Positions 27,585 through 36,346 of a DNA stretch of 64,000 bases are shown piece by piece. This stretch comes from Citrobacter sp. 18056 (GTDB lineage: Bacteria; Pseudomonadota; Gammaproteobacteria; Enterobacterales; Enterobacteriaceae). Below the pieces are notes generated by a model. It was not told the DNA's origin. It ran no database searches and worked only from the letters and a program-made list of their open reading frames with translations. Every line of letters begins with the position of its first letter. Position 1 is the stretch's first letter. The translations under genes and the position numbers were made by a program. The stretch lies in NCBI GenBank assembly GCA_902706235.1, contig CACSJR010000002.1, positions 186,001 to 250,000 of the forward strand, given 5' to 3'.

Positions 27585-29918
27585 TTGGCCAACTCATCTG
27601 CAACAAAAACCATTCTGACCGCCGCCCACTGGGGGCCCATGCTGGTCGAAACCGATGGCGATACCGTGCTGGCGTCTCGCGGTGCGCTTTCTGGAACCTT
27701 TGAGAACTCGCTACAAAGCGCGGTACGCGACCAGGTGCACAGCAAAACGCGGGTGCGCTATCCGATGGTGCGTAAAGGTTTTTTGACCTCGCCGGACAGC
27801 CCACAGGGCGTGCGCGGGCAGGATGAGTTTGTTCGGGTGAGCTGGGACGAGGCGCTGGATCTGATTCATGCCCAGCATCAACGTATTCGCGAGACCCACG
27901 GCCCGGCGTCGATTTTTGCGGGTTCCTACGGCTGGCGCTCTAACGGCGTGCTGCACAAAGCGGCGACGCTGTTACAGCGTTACATGAGCCTGGCGGGCGG
28001 TTATACCGGGCATCTGGGGGATTATTCCACCGGCGCGGCGCAGGCGATTATGCCGTACGTGGTCGGCGGCAATGAGGTGTATCAGCAGCAGACCAGTTGG
28101 CCGCTGATTCTGGAACATACCGACGTGGTGGTGCTATGGAGCGCGAATCCGCTGAACACCCTGAAAATTGCGTGGAACGCCTCCGACGAGCAGGGTATGA
28201 CGTTCTTCGATAAGCTGCGTAATAGCGGCAAGCGACTGATTTGCATCGATCCAATGCGTTCGGAAACCGTCGATTTCTTCGGGGAATCGATGGAGTGGTT
28301 GGCCCCACACATGGGCACCGACGTGGCGCTGATGCTCGGCATTGCCCATACGCTGGTGGAAAATAACTGGCACGATACGACGTTCCTGGAACGCTGTACT
28401 ACCGGCTACGCCCAGTTCGCTGAATACCTGACCGGCGAGCGCGACGGAGTGGCGAAAACCGCCGAATGGGCGGCAGACATCTGCGGCATTGATGCGCCGA
28501 AAATCCGCGAACTGGCGGAGACTTTCCATCAAAACAGCACCATGCTGATGTCCGGTTGGGGTATGCAGCGCCAGCAGTTTGGCGAGCAGAAGCACTGGAT
28601 GCTGGTCACACTGGCCGCCATGCTCGGCCAGATTGGCACACCGGGCGGCGGTTTTGGCCTCTCTTATCATTTCTCCAACGGCGGGAACCCAACCCGACGC
28701 GCGGCGGTGCTGGCCTCGATGCAGGGCAGCGTCGCCAATGGCACCGATGCGGTGGATAAAATCCCGGTGGCGCGCATTGTCGAAGCGCTGGAAAACCCAG
28801 GCGCGCCGTATCAGCACAACGGCATGGACAGGCACTTCCCGGACATCCGTTTTGTCTGGTGGGCGGGCGGTGCGAACTTTACCCATCATCAGGATACCAA
28901 CCGCCTGATTCGCGCCTGGCAGAAGCCGGAACTGATCATTATCTCAGAGTGTTTCTGGACCGCCGCCGCACGCCATGCGGACATCGTGCTGCCGGCGACC
29001 ACATCGTTCGAGCGCAACGATTTGACCATGACCGGGGATTACAGCAACCAGCATCTGGTGCCGATGAAACGCGTGGTCGCGCCACGGGATGAGGCGCGAG
29101 ACGACTGGGAGGTGTTTGCCGAACTGAGCGAACGCTGGGAAGCGGGCGGGCGCGAGCGCTTCACCGAAGGCAAAAGCGATCTGGAGTGGCTGGAAACCTT
29201 CTATGAGATTGCCGGGCAGCGCGGCGCGAGCCAGCAGGTGACGCTTCCTCCGTTCCACCAGTTCTGGGAAGCCAATCAGCTGATTGAGATGCCGGAGAGC
29301 GAGCAGAACGCGAAGTTCATCCGTTTCGCCGCCTTCCGCGAAGATCCGCAGGCCAATCCGTTAAAAACCGACAGCGGAAAAATTGAAATTTATTCGCAGC
29401 GGATCGCCGGTTTCAATTACGCCGATTGCCCTGGACACCCGACCTGGCTTGAGCCGGACGAGTGGCACGGTAATGCGCAGGCAGGGCAGCTACAGCTGTT
29501 GTCGGCGCATCCGGCGCACCGTTTGCACAGCCAGCTGAATCACACGCGGCTGCGTGAGAAATACGCGGTGGCGGGGCGTGAGCCGCTGACGCTGCATCCT
29601 GAGGACGCGAAAGCGCGGGGCATTGCCGACGGCGACCTTGTGCGCGTGTGGAACGGGCGAGGGCAGGTTCTGGCGGGCGCGGTGGTGACAGAGGGCATTC
29701 GGCCAGGCATTATCTGTTTGCACGAAGGGGCGTGGCCGGATCTCGATAATCAGGCCGGGGGCATCTGTAAGAATGGCGCGGTAAACGTGCTGACCAAAGA
29801 TCTCCCGAGCTCGAAGCTCGGCAACGGCTGTGCGGGAAATACTGCGCTGGCGTGGCTGGAGAAATACCATGGGCCAGCGCCCACGCTTACAGCATTCGAT
29901 CCGCCTGCCAACGCATAA
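27585..29918 (+). CDS. bisC: Biotin sulfoxide reductase BisC
   Basis: BisC is a cytoplasmic molybdenum bis-PGD enzyme of the DMSO reductase family that reduces biotin sulfoxide and methionine sulfoxide. I chose the TTG at 27585, six bases after AGGAG, since it gives 777 aa, the exact E. coli length. The frame is open 47 codons further upstream but without a ribosome site. The likely Mo-ligand Ser148 is in GDYSTGAAQ. The cofactor-binding [14 protein letters not shown] and the C-terminal molydopterin-dinucleotide domain ([14 protein letters not shown]) are present. No Tat signal or N-terminal Fe-S cysteines are seen, as expected. Its end overlaps yiaC by 32 bp. Confidence 0.95.
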   Translation: MANSSATKTILTAAHWGPMLVETDGDTVLASRGALSGTFENSLQSAVRDQVHSKTRVRYPMVRKGFLTSPDSPQGVRGQDEFVRVSWDEALDLIHAQHQRIRETHGPASIFAGSYGWRSNGVLHKAATLLQRYMSLAGGYTGHLGDYSTGAAQAIMPYVVGGNEVYQQQTSWPLILEHTDVVVLWSANPLNTLKIAWNASDEQGMTFFDKLRNSGKRLICIDPMRSETVDFFGESMEWLAPHMGTDVALMLGIAHTLVENNWHDTTFLERCTTGYAQFAEYLTGERDGVAKTAEWAADICGIDAPKIRELAETFHQNSTMLMSGWGMQRQQFGEQKHWMLVTLAAMLGQIGTPGGGFGLSYHFSNGGNPTRRAAVLASMQGSVANGTDAVDKIPVARIVEALENPGAPYQHNGMDRHFPDIRFVWWAGGANFTHHQDTNRLIRAWQKPELIIISECFWTAAARHADIVLPATTSFERNDLTMTGDYSNQHLVPMKRVVAPRDEARDDWEVFAELSERWEAGGRERFTEGKSDLEWLETFYEIAGQRGASQQVTLPPFHQFWEANQLIEMPESEQNAKFIRFAAFREDPQANPLKTDSGKIEIYSQRIAGFNYADCPGHPTWLEPDEWHGNAQAGQLQLLSAHPAHRLHSQLNHTRLREKYAVAGREPLTLHPEDAKARGIADGDLVRVWNGRGQVLAGAVVTEGIRPGIICLHEGAWPDLDNQAGGICKNGAVNVLTKDLPSSKLGNGCAGNTALAWLEKYHGPAPTLTAFDPPANA

Positions 29919-30327
29919 TCCAGGTCGGCTGCCGGGTTTCATCCTGCCATGCGCTGTCCTGAATATGGAAACCCTGCGCATGGTAGAAATTCACCGCCCG
30001 GCTGTTTTTCTGGTACACCTCGAGGCTTAATTCCGGGTAGCGGTCGCAGACGTACGCGAGCAATCCCCGGCCAATGCCGCGTCCGATACAGGTGGGGGCG
30101 ACAAACAGCGCGCCGACAAAGCGCTGGTCCATCACGCTGATAAACCCCTGTACCACGCCGTCTTCTTCCCACACCCACGTATGCGCGGCGGGCAGATACA
30201 CGTCCCGCACCAGCGGTTCGCTCTCATGCCAGTAGCTTTCCTCGATAAAAGGATGCGCGAATATGGTGCTCTCCAGCCACAGCGTCAGCAGGGGCTGGCG
30301 GTCGCTACTTTGCCATTTGCGGATCAT
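29887..30327 (-). CDS. yiaC: GNAT N-acetyltransferase YiaC
   Basis: YiaC is a 146-aa GNAT-fold acetyltransferase; in E. coli it acts as a lysine acetyltransferase. The acetyl-CoA loop is RGIGRG (in [14 protein letters not shown]) and the fold ends with [17 protein letters not shown]. The ATG at 30327 gives the E. coli length, although the frame runs 31 codons further upstream. Its start lies inside the end of tag (23-bp overlap) and its end overlaps the convergent bisC by 32 bp. Confidence 0.92.
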   Translation of the reverse strand: MIRKWQSSDRQPLLTLWLESTIFAHPFIEESYWHESEPLVRDVYLPAAHTWVWEEDGVVQGFISVMDQRFVGALFVAPTCIGRGIGRGLLAYVCDRYPELSLEVYQKNSRAVNFYHAQGFHIQDSAWQDETRQPTWIMRWQADRML

Positions 30328-30886
30328 CGTCGCCTCCCGGATGGCAGAAACACGCGGTGACATGGTCGTTGACCAGCCCGCAGGCCTGCATAAAGGAGTA
30401 GCAGATGGTGGTGCCGACAAACTTAAAGCCGCGCTTTTTCAGCGCTTTTGCCAGTGCATCTGACGCGGGTGTGCTCGTGGGGATCTCGGCCAGCGTCGCG
30501 GGGTGCATGACCTGCGGATGGTTATCGACAAACGACCAGACGAAATCAGCGAACGGTTCACCGTTGGCTTCCATCGCCAGAAAGGCACGCGCGTTGCCGA
30601 TGATGGCCTGAATTTTTCCGCGGTGGCGAATGATCCCGGCGTTGAGCACCAGTCGCTCTACGTCGGTTTCATCCATGGCCGCCACTTTTATCGGGTCGAA
30701 GTGGTGAAACGCGTCGCGATAGTTTTCACGTTTTTTCAGCACCGTTATCCAGGAAAGCCCGGCCTGCTGGCCTTCAAGGCAGATCATTTCAAACAGCTTT
30801 TGATTATCCCGCTGGGCCACGCCCCATTCGCTATCGTGATAGGCAATGTAAAGCGGGTCCTGACTTACCCAACCGCAACGTTCCAT
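30305..30886 (-). CDS. tag: DNA-3-methyladenine glycosylase I (Tag)
   Basis: Tag removes 3-methyladenine from alkylated DNA. The 193-aa helix-hairpin-helix protein keeps the zinc snap residues Cys4, His17, His175 and Cys179 and Glu38 in the ICLEGQQAGLSW segment. The ATG at 30886 follows GGGAG and gives the conserved MERCGWVSQDPLY start; the longer frame to 31048 is rejected. The C-terminus ([12 protein letters not shown]) is about six residues longer than in E. coli because it reads into yiaC. The gene is divergent from yhjY. Confidence 0.95.
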   Translation of the reverse strand: MERCGWVSQDPLYIAYHDSEWGVAQRDNQKLFEMICLEGQQAGLSWITVLKKRENYRDAFHHFDPIKVAAMDETDVERLVLNAGIIRHRGKIQAIIGNARAFLAMEANGEPFADFVWSFVDNHPQVMHPATLAEIPTSTPASDALAKALKKRGFKFVGTTICYSFMQACGLVNDHVTACFCHPGGDDDPQMAK

Positions 30887-31028
30887 CTCACTCTCCCACT
30901 TTTTGATGTCGATGAAGAAATGTTCAACCTGCCTTGACGGCAGAAATAAAATGACAATATTTAGTAATACGCACTCGCGTAAAAAATCATAACAACAATG
31001 CCGGATTCGGCTCTTTCGGAGTCGCCAA

Positions 31029-31739
31029 ATGATTATTAAAAGATGCAATGGCTACCGGGGGGGTATCTACCCGGCATCTGTTTTTTTGTGGATGTCTCTT
31101 GCGACATCAGCTTTCGCCTGGCAACAGGAATATATCGTTACTGACCCACAAAGTAATATGCCGGAACGCTATACCTGGGATAGCGATCACCAACCGCGTT
31201 ATGACGACATTCTGGCGGAACGCATCAGCGCGACGCAAGTTCAGCCGGGTATGGCGATGAATCTACCCGATGATACCCCGCTGGATGCGACCCGTACGTT
31301 GAGCATGGTCTGGAATATTCCGTTGTCCGCCCTGTTCACGACCGGGCCGGTGGCGAGCTGGCATTATGATGGGTCTGCCACATCGACCTGGAATGAATTT
31401 GGCGACAGCGGGACCAGCACCACGGCGCTGACCGACCCGATGTGGCATGCCAGCAGCAGCACACTGGGCTGGCGCCTCGACTCGCAGCCGCTGTGGGGTG
31501 TGCATCCGTGGGCACAAATCAGCTACAACCAGCAGTTTGGCGATAATCAATGGAAGTCGCAGTCGGGCCTGAACCGCACCCCGACATCCACGCAGGACGG
31601 AAATTGGGTTGATGTGACCGTCGGGGCCGATATGCTGCTTAATCAGCACGTTGCGGCGTATGCGTCACTGTCCCAGGCCGATAATATGAGCGAAGGGGCC
31701 AATTATCTCTACATCATGGGATTGAGCGCCCGCTTTTAA
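31029..31739 (+). CDS. yhjY: YhjY-like outer-membrane beta-barrel protein
   Basis: The 236-aa protein has a signal peptide (cleavage likely after SAFA) and then a beta-rich chain of alternating hydrophobic strands. It ends in YIMGLSARF with a C-terminal Phe, typical of outer-membrane barrels. It resembles E. coli YhjY, annotated as an autotransporter-barrel/lipase-like protein, and occupies the same place next to tag. The function is unknown and no passenger domain is visible. An ATG at 31029 follows CGGAG. Confidence 0.82.
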   Translation: MIIKRCNGYRGGIYPASVFLWMSLATSAFAWQQEYIVTDPQSNMPERYTWDSDHQPRYDDILAERISATQVQPGMAMNLPDDTPLDATRTLSMVWNIPLSALFTTGPVASWHYDGSATSTWNEFGDSGTSTTALTDPMWHASSSTLGWRLDSQPLWGVHPWAQISYNQQFGDNQWKSQSGLNRTPTSTQDGNWVDVTVGADMLLNQHVAAYASLSQADNMSEGANYLYIMGLSARF

Positions 31740-31971
31740 CATACCGTTATCGTCATTGATACATCTTCAATTCCATTTGTTCACAGTATTGGCGCGCTCT
31801 GTCGTGATAGTTAACACTAACTTTTCCCTCATTTTTATTTTGGCAATGTCATTCATTCTCCGCTCAGTGCATTTCATTCCGCACTGACGGCAGTTCATGC
31901 CTTTTTTAACCCTGCCTGAAATGCACTTCGTTATTTTAGCTGCAGTTAATTTTGATAAGGCATATACGCCC
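31740..31971 (+). promoter_or_regulatory. yhjX promoter region with a candidate PyrR (YpdB) tandem site
   Basis: In E. coli yhjX is switched on by the pyruvate-sensing YpdA/YpdB (PyrSR) system through two GGCATTTCAT-like motifs 11 bp apart. Here TGTCATTCAT (31847-31856) and TGCATTTCAT (31868-31877) have exactly this 11-bp spacing; the second is a 9/10 match. An inverted TGCATTTCA copy lies at 31918-31926. Confidence 0.55.
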
Positions 31972-33174
31972 ATGAATACTGCAATCCGTCCTTCTACCCG
32001 CTGGCTGACGCTGGTTGGAACCATCATCACCCAATTTGCACTGGGTTCGGTTTATACCTGGAGCCTGTTTAACGGCGCATTGTCCGCCAAGCTCGATGAG
32101 CCTATCAGCCAGGTTGCGTTTTCCTTCGGTCTGTTAAGCCTTGGTCTGGCGATTTCCTCCTCCGTAGCCGGTAAACTGCAAGAGCGTTTTGGCGTGAAGC
32201 GCGTCACCATGGCCTCCGGGATCCTGCTCGGTCTGGGCTTCTTCCTCACCGCACATGCGAACAATCTGATGATGCTGTGGCTGAGCGCCGGGGTGCTGGT
32301 CGGTCTGGCAGACGGGGCGGGTTATCTGCTGACGCTGTCCAACTGCGTGAAATGGTTCCCGGAGCGTAAAGGGCTGATTTCCGCGTTTTCCATTGGTGCG
32401 TATGGCCTGGGTAGCCTGGGCTTCAAATTCATCGACAGCCAGCTGCTGGCGAGCGTCGGCCTGGAAAAAACCTTTATCATCTGGGGCGCGATTGTGCTGG
32501 TGATGATTGTGTTTGGCGCAACGCTGATGAAAGATGCGCCGCTGCAGGAAGTTAAAACCACCAACGGCGTGGTAGAGAACGACTTCAGTCTGGCACAGTC
32601 AATGCGTAAACCACAGTACTGGATGCTGGCAGTGATGTTCCTGACGGCCTGCATGAGCGGTCTGTATGTGATTGGCGTGGCGAAAGATATTGCCCAGGGC
32701 ATGGTGCATCTGGACGTGATGACGGCGGCGAACGCGGTCACCGTGATTTCCATCGCCAACCTGAGTGGCCGTCTGGTGCTCGGTATTCTGTCCGACAAAA
32801 TTGCCCGCATCCGTGTTATCACCATCGGTCAGGTGATTTCCCTGGTCGGCATGGCGGCGCTGCTGTTTGCTCCGCTGAATGCGACGACTTTCTTCGCAGC
32901 GATTGCCTGTGTGGCCTTCAACTTCGGCGGCACCATCACCGTGTTCCCGTCGCTGGTGAGCGAGTTCTTCGGCCTGAACAACCTGGCGAAAAACTACGGC
33001 GTGATTTATCTCGGTTTCGGGATTGGTAGTATCTGCGGTTCGATCATTGCGTCCCTGTTCGGCGGCTTCTACGTGACCTTCTGCGTCATCTTCGCGCTGC
33101 TGATTCTGTCTCTGGCGCTGTCGACTACCATTCGTCAGCCAAATCGTGAAGTGTTTGAAGAGGCTCATGCCTGA
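31972..33174 (+). CDS. yhjX: Pyruvate-inducible MFS transporter YhjX (OFA family)
   Basis: YhjX is a 12-segment major facilitator of the oxalate/formate antiporter family; in E. coli it is the sole strong target of YpdAB and is linked to pyruvate handling. The 400-aa product is close to E. coli YhjX throughout (STRWLTLVGTIITQFALGSVYTW start). I chose the ATG at 31972 by comparison with E. coli (402 aa); the frame continues 25 codons upstream. The ribosome site (AAGG, 11 bp away) is weak. Residue-level differences are limited to the tails. Confidence 0.92.
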   Translation: MNTAIRPSTRWLTLVGTIITQFALGSVYTWSLFNGALSAKLDEPISQVAFSFGLLSLGLAISSSVAGKLQERFGVKRVTMASGILLGLGFFLTAHANNLMMLWLSAGVLVGLADGAGYLLTLSNCVKWFPERKGLISAFSIGAYGLGSLGFKFIDSQLLASVGLEKTFIIWGAIVLVMIVFGATLMKDAPLQEVKTTNGVVENDFSLAQSMRKPQYWMLAVMFLTACMSGLYVIGVAKDIAQGMVHLDVMTAANAVTVISIANLSGRLVLGILSDKIARIRVITIGQVISLVGMAALLFAPLNATTFFAAIACVAFNFGGTITVFPSLVSEFFGLNNLAKNYGVIYLGFGIGSICGSIIASLFGGFYVTFCVIFALLILSLALSTTIRQPNREVFEEAHA

Positions 33175-33418
33175 TATTGAACGGCATAATCCCTGCCGGT
33201 AACACATTCCTGCCATAACTCTTTCGATCCGGGCTATTATTTTTGTAAATATTGCCCGGATCACACTTCCTGACGACACTTTTTCTCTGCGCTATGGTCT
33301 ACTCACTGCGCTTATAGACGTTTCTTATAACTGTTCCTTACGCGATTCCTTAATCTACTTACTGTCTTGCCGATAGCTAAGTCGGTTTTTTGTGCCCCTT
33401 TTCCCAGGGTTTGTTTGC
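33175..33418. other. Intergenic region upstream of eptB
   Basis: No gene is seen. It should carry the eptB promoter; in E. coli eptB is controlled by sigma-E and, at the mRNA level, by the MgrR sRNA near the start codon. I could not place a sigma-E site with confidence. Confidence 0.4.
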
Positions 33419-35101
33419 ATGAATTATATTAAATCTTTAACACAACAGCGGTTGTGCCTGTTCATCGCCTTGTATATCGGTCTGTTCCTTAACGGCGCGG
33501 TATTAGTGCGACGGCTGATGGGCTATCTTGAAAATCCCAGCGTAGTGAATGGCATTTTTGCCATCATCGAACTCTGCGGCTCGGTACTGGTGACGTTCTG
33601 TTTGTTACGTCTGCTCTCCATTTTGGGCCGCCGTCCGTGGCAGATCCTGACCTCGCTGGTGGTCATTATTTCCGTTGCCGCCAGCTACTACATGACCTTT
33701 ATGAACGTGGTGATTGGCTACGGTATTGTGGCATCGGTGATGACCACCGACGTTGACCTGTCTAAAGAAGTGATCGGGCGTGGCCTGATGATGTGGACGG
33801 TGCTGGCGAGCCTCCCGCCGCTGTTCTTCATCTGGAGCAACCGTTGCCGCTATACGCTGCAACGCCAACTGCGTACCCGCGGGCAGCGAGTGCGTAACAT
33901 CGCCGTGGTGGTGATGGCTGGCCTGCTGGTCTGGGCCCCGATCCGATTAATGGACCGTCACCAGAAACAGGTTGAGAAAACGTCTCAGGGCGATGCGCCG
34001 AGCTACGGTGGTATCGTCGCCAACTCCTATCTGCCGTCGAACTGGGTATCCGCCCTGGGCCTGTATGCCTGGGCGCAGGTCGATGAATCCTCTGACAGTC
34101 GTTCTCTGATTAACCCGGCGAAGAAATACACCTATGTGGCACCGGGTAAAGACCTGGATGACACCTACGTGGTGTTCATCATCGGCGAAACCACCCGCTG
34201 GGATCACATGGGTATTCTGGGCTATGACCGCAATACCACACCGAAGCTGTCGCAAGAGAAAAACCTGGTCGCCTATCGAGGCACGTCCTGCGACACGGCC
34301 ACCAAGCTCTCACTGCGCTGCATGTTTGTGCGCGAGGGCGGCGCAGAGGATAACCCTCAGCGTACCCTGAAAGAGCAGAACGTGTTTGCGGTGTTGAAAC
34401 AGTTGGGCTTTAGCTCAGACCTGTTCGCCATGCAGAGTGAAATCTGGTTCTACAGCAACACCATGGCTGACAACATTGCTTATCGCGAGCAGATTGGCGC
34501 CGAGCCGCGTAACCGGGGCAAAGACGTGGCGGACAAACTGCTGCTGCCGGAAATAGCGCAGTCGCTGGAAAGCCATCCGAACGGCAAGCATTTGATCATC
34601 CTGCACACCAAGGGCTCGCACTGGAGTTACTACCAGCGCTACACCCGCGATTTTGCAAAATGGCAGCCGGAATGCGTCGGCATCAACGACGAATGCAGTA
34701 AGAAGGAGATGATCAATGCCTATGACAACTCGGTGCTGTACGTCGATACCTTCATCAGCGACGTACTGGATCAGCTGCGCGACAAGAAGGCCATCGTCTT
34801 CTATGCTGCCGACCACGGTGAGTCGATCAACGAGAAAGAGCACCTGCACGGTACGCCGCGCATGCTAGCTCCGCCTGAGCAGTTCCGTGTGCCGATGCTG
34901 GTATGGATGTCCGATAAGTATCTGGAAAACCCGGCGCATCAGCAGGCGTTTACGCAGCTGAAAAAGGAAGCTGACATGAAGGTACCGCGTCGTCACGTGG
35001 AACTGTATGACACCATCATGGGTTGCCTCGGATACACTTCGCCAGACGGCGGGATTAACGAGAACAACAACTGGTGTCACGTCCCGGCTAAAAGCCAGTA
35101 A
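33419..35101 (+). CDS. eptB: Kdo2-lipid A phosphoethanolamine transferase EptB
   Basis: EptB adds phosphoethanolamine to the outer Kdo of lipopolysaccharide at the periplasmic face. The 560-aa protein has about five N-terminal membrane helices (to about residue 178) and a periplasmic sulfatase-like domain. The zinc/nucleophile region is intact: Glu257 in IIGETTRWDHMG, the probable nucleophile Thr293 in SCDTATKLSLRCMF, and the metal motif YAADHGESINE. The ATG at 33419 gives the E. coli-like start MNYIKSLTQQ. The gene is followed by a proline tRNA, as in E. coli. Confidence 0.94.
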   Translation: MNYIKSLTQQRLCLFIALYIGLFLNGAVLVRRLMGYLENPSVVNGIFAIIELCGSVLVTFCLLRLLSILGRRPWQILTSLVVIISVAASYYMTFMNVVIGYGIVASVMTTDVDLSKEVIGRGLMMWTVLASLPPLFFIWSNRCRYTLQRQLRTRGQRVRNIAVVVMAGLLVWAPIRLMDRHQKQVEKTSQGDAPSYGGIVANSYLPSNWVSALGLYAWAQVDESSDSRSLINPAKKYTYVAPGKDLDDTYVVFIIGETTRWDHMGILGYDRNTTPKLSQEKNLVAYRGTSCDTATKLSLRCMFVREGGAEDNPQRTLKEQNVFAVLKQLGFSSDLFAMQSEIWFYSNTMADNIAYREQIGAEPRNRGKDVADKLLLPEIAQSLESHPNGKHLIILHTKGSHWSYYQRYTRDFAKWQPECVGINDECSKKEMINAYDNSVLYVDTFISDVLDQLRDKKAIVFYAADHGESINEKEHLHGTPRMLAPPEQFRVPMLVWMSDKYLENPAHQQAFTQLKKEADMKVPRRHVELYDTIMGCLGYTSPDGGINENNNWCHVPAKSQ

Positions 35102-35106
35102 TGAGA

Positions 35107-35123
35107 CGGCGAGTTTCTCGCCG
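35107..35123. terminator. Short hairpin after eptB
   Basis: CGGCGAG-TTT-CTCGCCG forms a 7-bp stem with no T run. The two arms equal the acceptor-stem ends of the neighbouring tRNA gene. Confidence 0.35.
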
Positions 35124-35150
35124 ATCGACAAGGCTTTTGCTGAAAAGGGA

Positions 35151-35179
35151 TTGACGGGGTCGAATCGCAGCAGTAACAT
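35151..35179 (+). promoter_or_regulatory. Promoter of tRNA-Pro
   Basis: TTGACG and TAACAT are spaced by 17 bp and followed by a GC-rich discriminator (CGGCCCGC), as usual for stringently controlled stable RNA genes. Confidence 0.75.
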
Positions 35180-35190
35180 TCGGCCCGCAT

Positions 35191-35267
35191 CGGCGAGTAG
35201 CGCAGCTTGGTAGCGCAACTGGTTTGGGACCAGTGGGTCGGAGGTTCGAATCCTCTCTCGCCGACCA
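35191..35267 (+). tRNA. tRNA-Pro (anticodon UGG), CCA encoded
   Basis: The 77-nt gene folds as a complete cloverleaf: acceptor CGGCGAG / CTCGCCG, D-arm with GCGCAGCTTGGTAGCGC, anticodon arm ACTGG-TTTGGGA-CCAGT with anticodon TGG, T-arm GGAGG-TTCGAAT-CCTCT, and encoded CCA. To my memory it is identical to E. coli proM (UGG). The E. coli gene at this place next to eptB is proK (CGG). Confidence 0.95.
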
Positions 35268-35349
35268 CATTCGAAAAAACCGCTCTTTTGAGCGGTTTTT
35301 TTACGTCTGTAGCCTGGAGAGGATGAAGAAGCTCCGGGGGAAGGAGGTT
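35250..35349 (+). repeat. 100-bp direct repeat, copy 1 (tRNA 3' end, terminator and flank)
   Basis: This segment includes the last 18 bases of tRNA-Pro, its terminator and 50 bp of flank. It is repeated at 35420-35519 with two mismatches. Confidence 0.95.
35274..35302 (+). terminator. tRNA-Pro terminator
   Basis: The stem ACCGCTC / GAGCGGT with loop TTTT is followed by T7 and preceded by A6. It begins 7 bp after the tRNA CCA. Confidence 0.9.
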
Positions 35350-35419
35350 CGAGCCGAGCGAAGCGAGACCACGTTGCTTTAGCAACGGCCCGAAGGGCGA
35401 GGCCACGTAGTGGCGAGTT
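35350..35419. other. Hairpin-rich spacer between the two 100-bp repeats
   Basis: This 70-bp spacer holds three small palindromes in a row: TTGCTTTAGCAA, GCCCGAAGGGC and GCCACGTAGTGGC. It matches no gene. Confidence 0.6.
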
Positions 35420-35519
35420 ATCCTCTCTCGCCGACCACATTCGAAAAAACCGCTCTTTTGAGCGGTTTTTTTACGTCTGTAGCCTGGCGAGGATGAAGAA
35501 GCGCCGGGGGAAGGAGGTT
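35420..35519 (+). repeat. 100-bp direct repeat, copy 2
   Basis: It is 98% identical to 35250-35349 and again contains the tRNA 3' end with CCA and the full terminator (35444-35472), but no tRNA 5' half. Confidence 0.95.
35444..35472 (+). terminator. Second copy of the tRNA-Pro terminator
   Basis: It is identical to the terminator at 35274-35302, carried by the repeated segment. Confidence 0.85.
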
Positions 35520-35566
35520 TGCGGCAGGTGTAGGCCTGTGCAAGCGAAGCACCGCCCGGCAATGAA

Positions 35567-35809
35567 TTACCCTAACAGCTCCGTGCCATACGAGTTATCA
35601 ATCGTGCATAGCCAGCGTCCGTTATCTTCCTGGCGGAATACGTAAGTCGCACGGCGGGTGGTTTCGACAGGGATTCCGTCGTCGCCTGGAAAACGCAGCC
35701 TGGTTTCCATAATCACCAGCGCATTACCCGTGCCCTCGATTCCTCTGCTGTTTTTGAATGAACCTGCTTTCTCTACACTCGCACCATAACCGTCAAAAAT
35801 CCTCACCAT
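35567..35809 (-). pseudogene. Truncated SnoaL/DUF4440-like (YybH-type) gene
   Basis: The 80-codon frame matches the second half of YybH/SnoaL-like proteins. It ends with ALVIMETRLRF, TTRRATYVFRQEDNGRWLCTIDNSYGTELLG, a typical barrel edge for this family. Full-length members have about 130-145 residues, so some 50 N-terminal residues are missing. The upstream sequence does not code for them. An ATG with GAGAGG directly before it exists, so a short protein could be made, but a broken gene is more likely. It borders the rearranged tRNA region. Confidence 0.6.
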
Positions 35810-36346
35810 CCTCTCTTCGCATCGTCAGATAACCATTTTGTGACATTTTTCATTGTATTTTTTTATATTTGGTAAGCCTTTTTCTTGCGTTACTTATGGA
35901 TAACCTCAGCATTTTCGCCTGTGCGTTTTAACGTTCACGCTATTAATCGCTCAGATTATCATCATTCCGCCAGAAATTTTTATCAATTTGCACAATTGTT
36001 AATCACTGGTTATTGCAAGGAGTTGAGATGATTGTGCTGCTGTTAAACGCGTAGCATAAATTTCTCTGCTGAAAATACCTGTTTGAAGTTTTTTTAATCT
36101 TTGTCTGTCGATTCTCACCGCTGATGTAAATCCCGGTTACCTGTATTGACGTTTGCACATTCTGTTGACAGATTGTAGGGCATGAGGGGCATTTCAGGGA
36201 GGATCTGCGCTGCTACTCAGTCGCTCTTCTGAAAGGAATCTCCAACCCTTTTAACGCCTTCGGGCACTACCGAACAGACCGGTTAAAAAACAAATAAAGG
36301 TCTGGCGGAAAACACAACAAACAAACATCACATTTGGAGCAGAATA
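35810..36346 (+). promoter_or_regulatory. Long dppA upstream region with candidate GcvB target
   Basis: This 537-bp region has no gene. The proximal part (about 36150 onward) holds the dppA promoter area with TTGACA (36169-36174) and a long leader. The CA-rich stretch AACACAACAAACAAACATCA (36311-36330), just before GGAG and the ATG, is the type of site bound by the R1 region of GcvB sRNA, which represses dppA in E. coli and Salmonella. The distal part (35820-36120) is AT-rich and unassigned. Confidence 0.55.

Noticed and set aside
35077-35562. Several minus-strand frames of 60-191 codons across the tRNA-Pro region
   Set aside because: They run through the tRNA gene and the duplicated terminators and repeat the same peptide twice because of the DNA repeat, so they are not genes.
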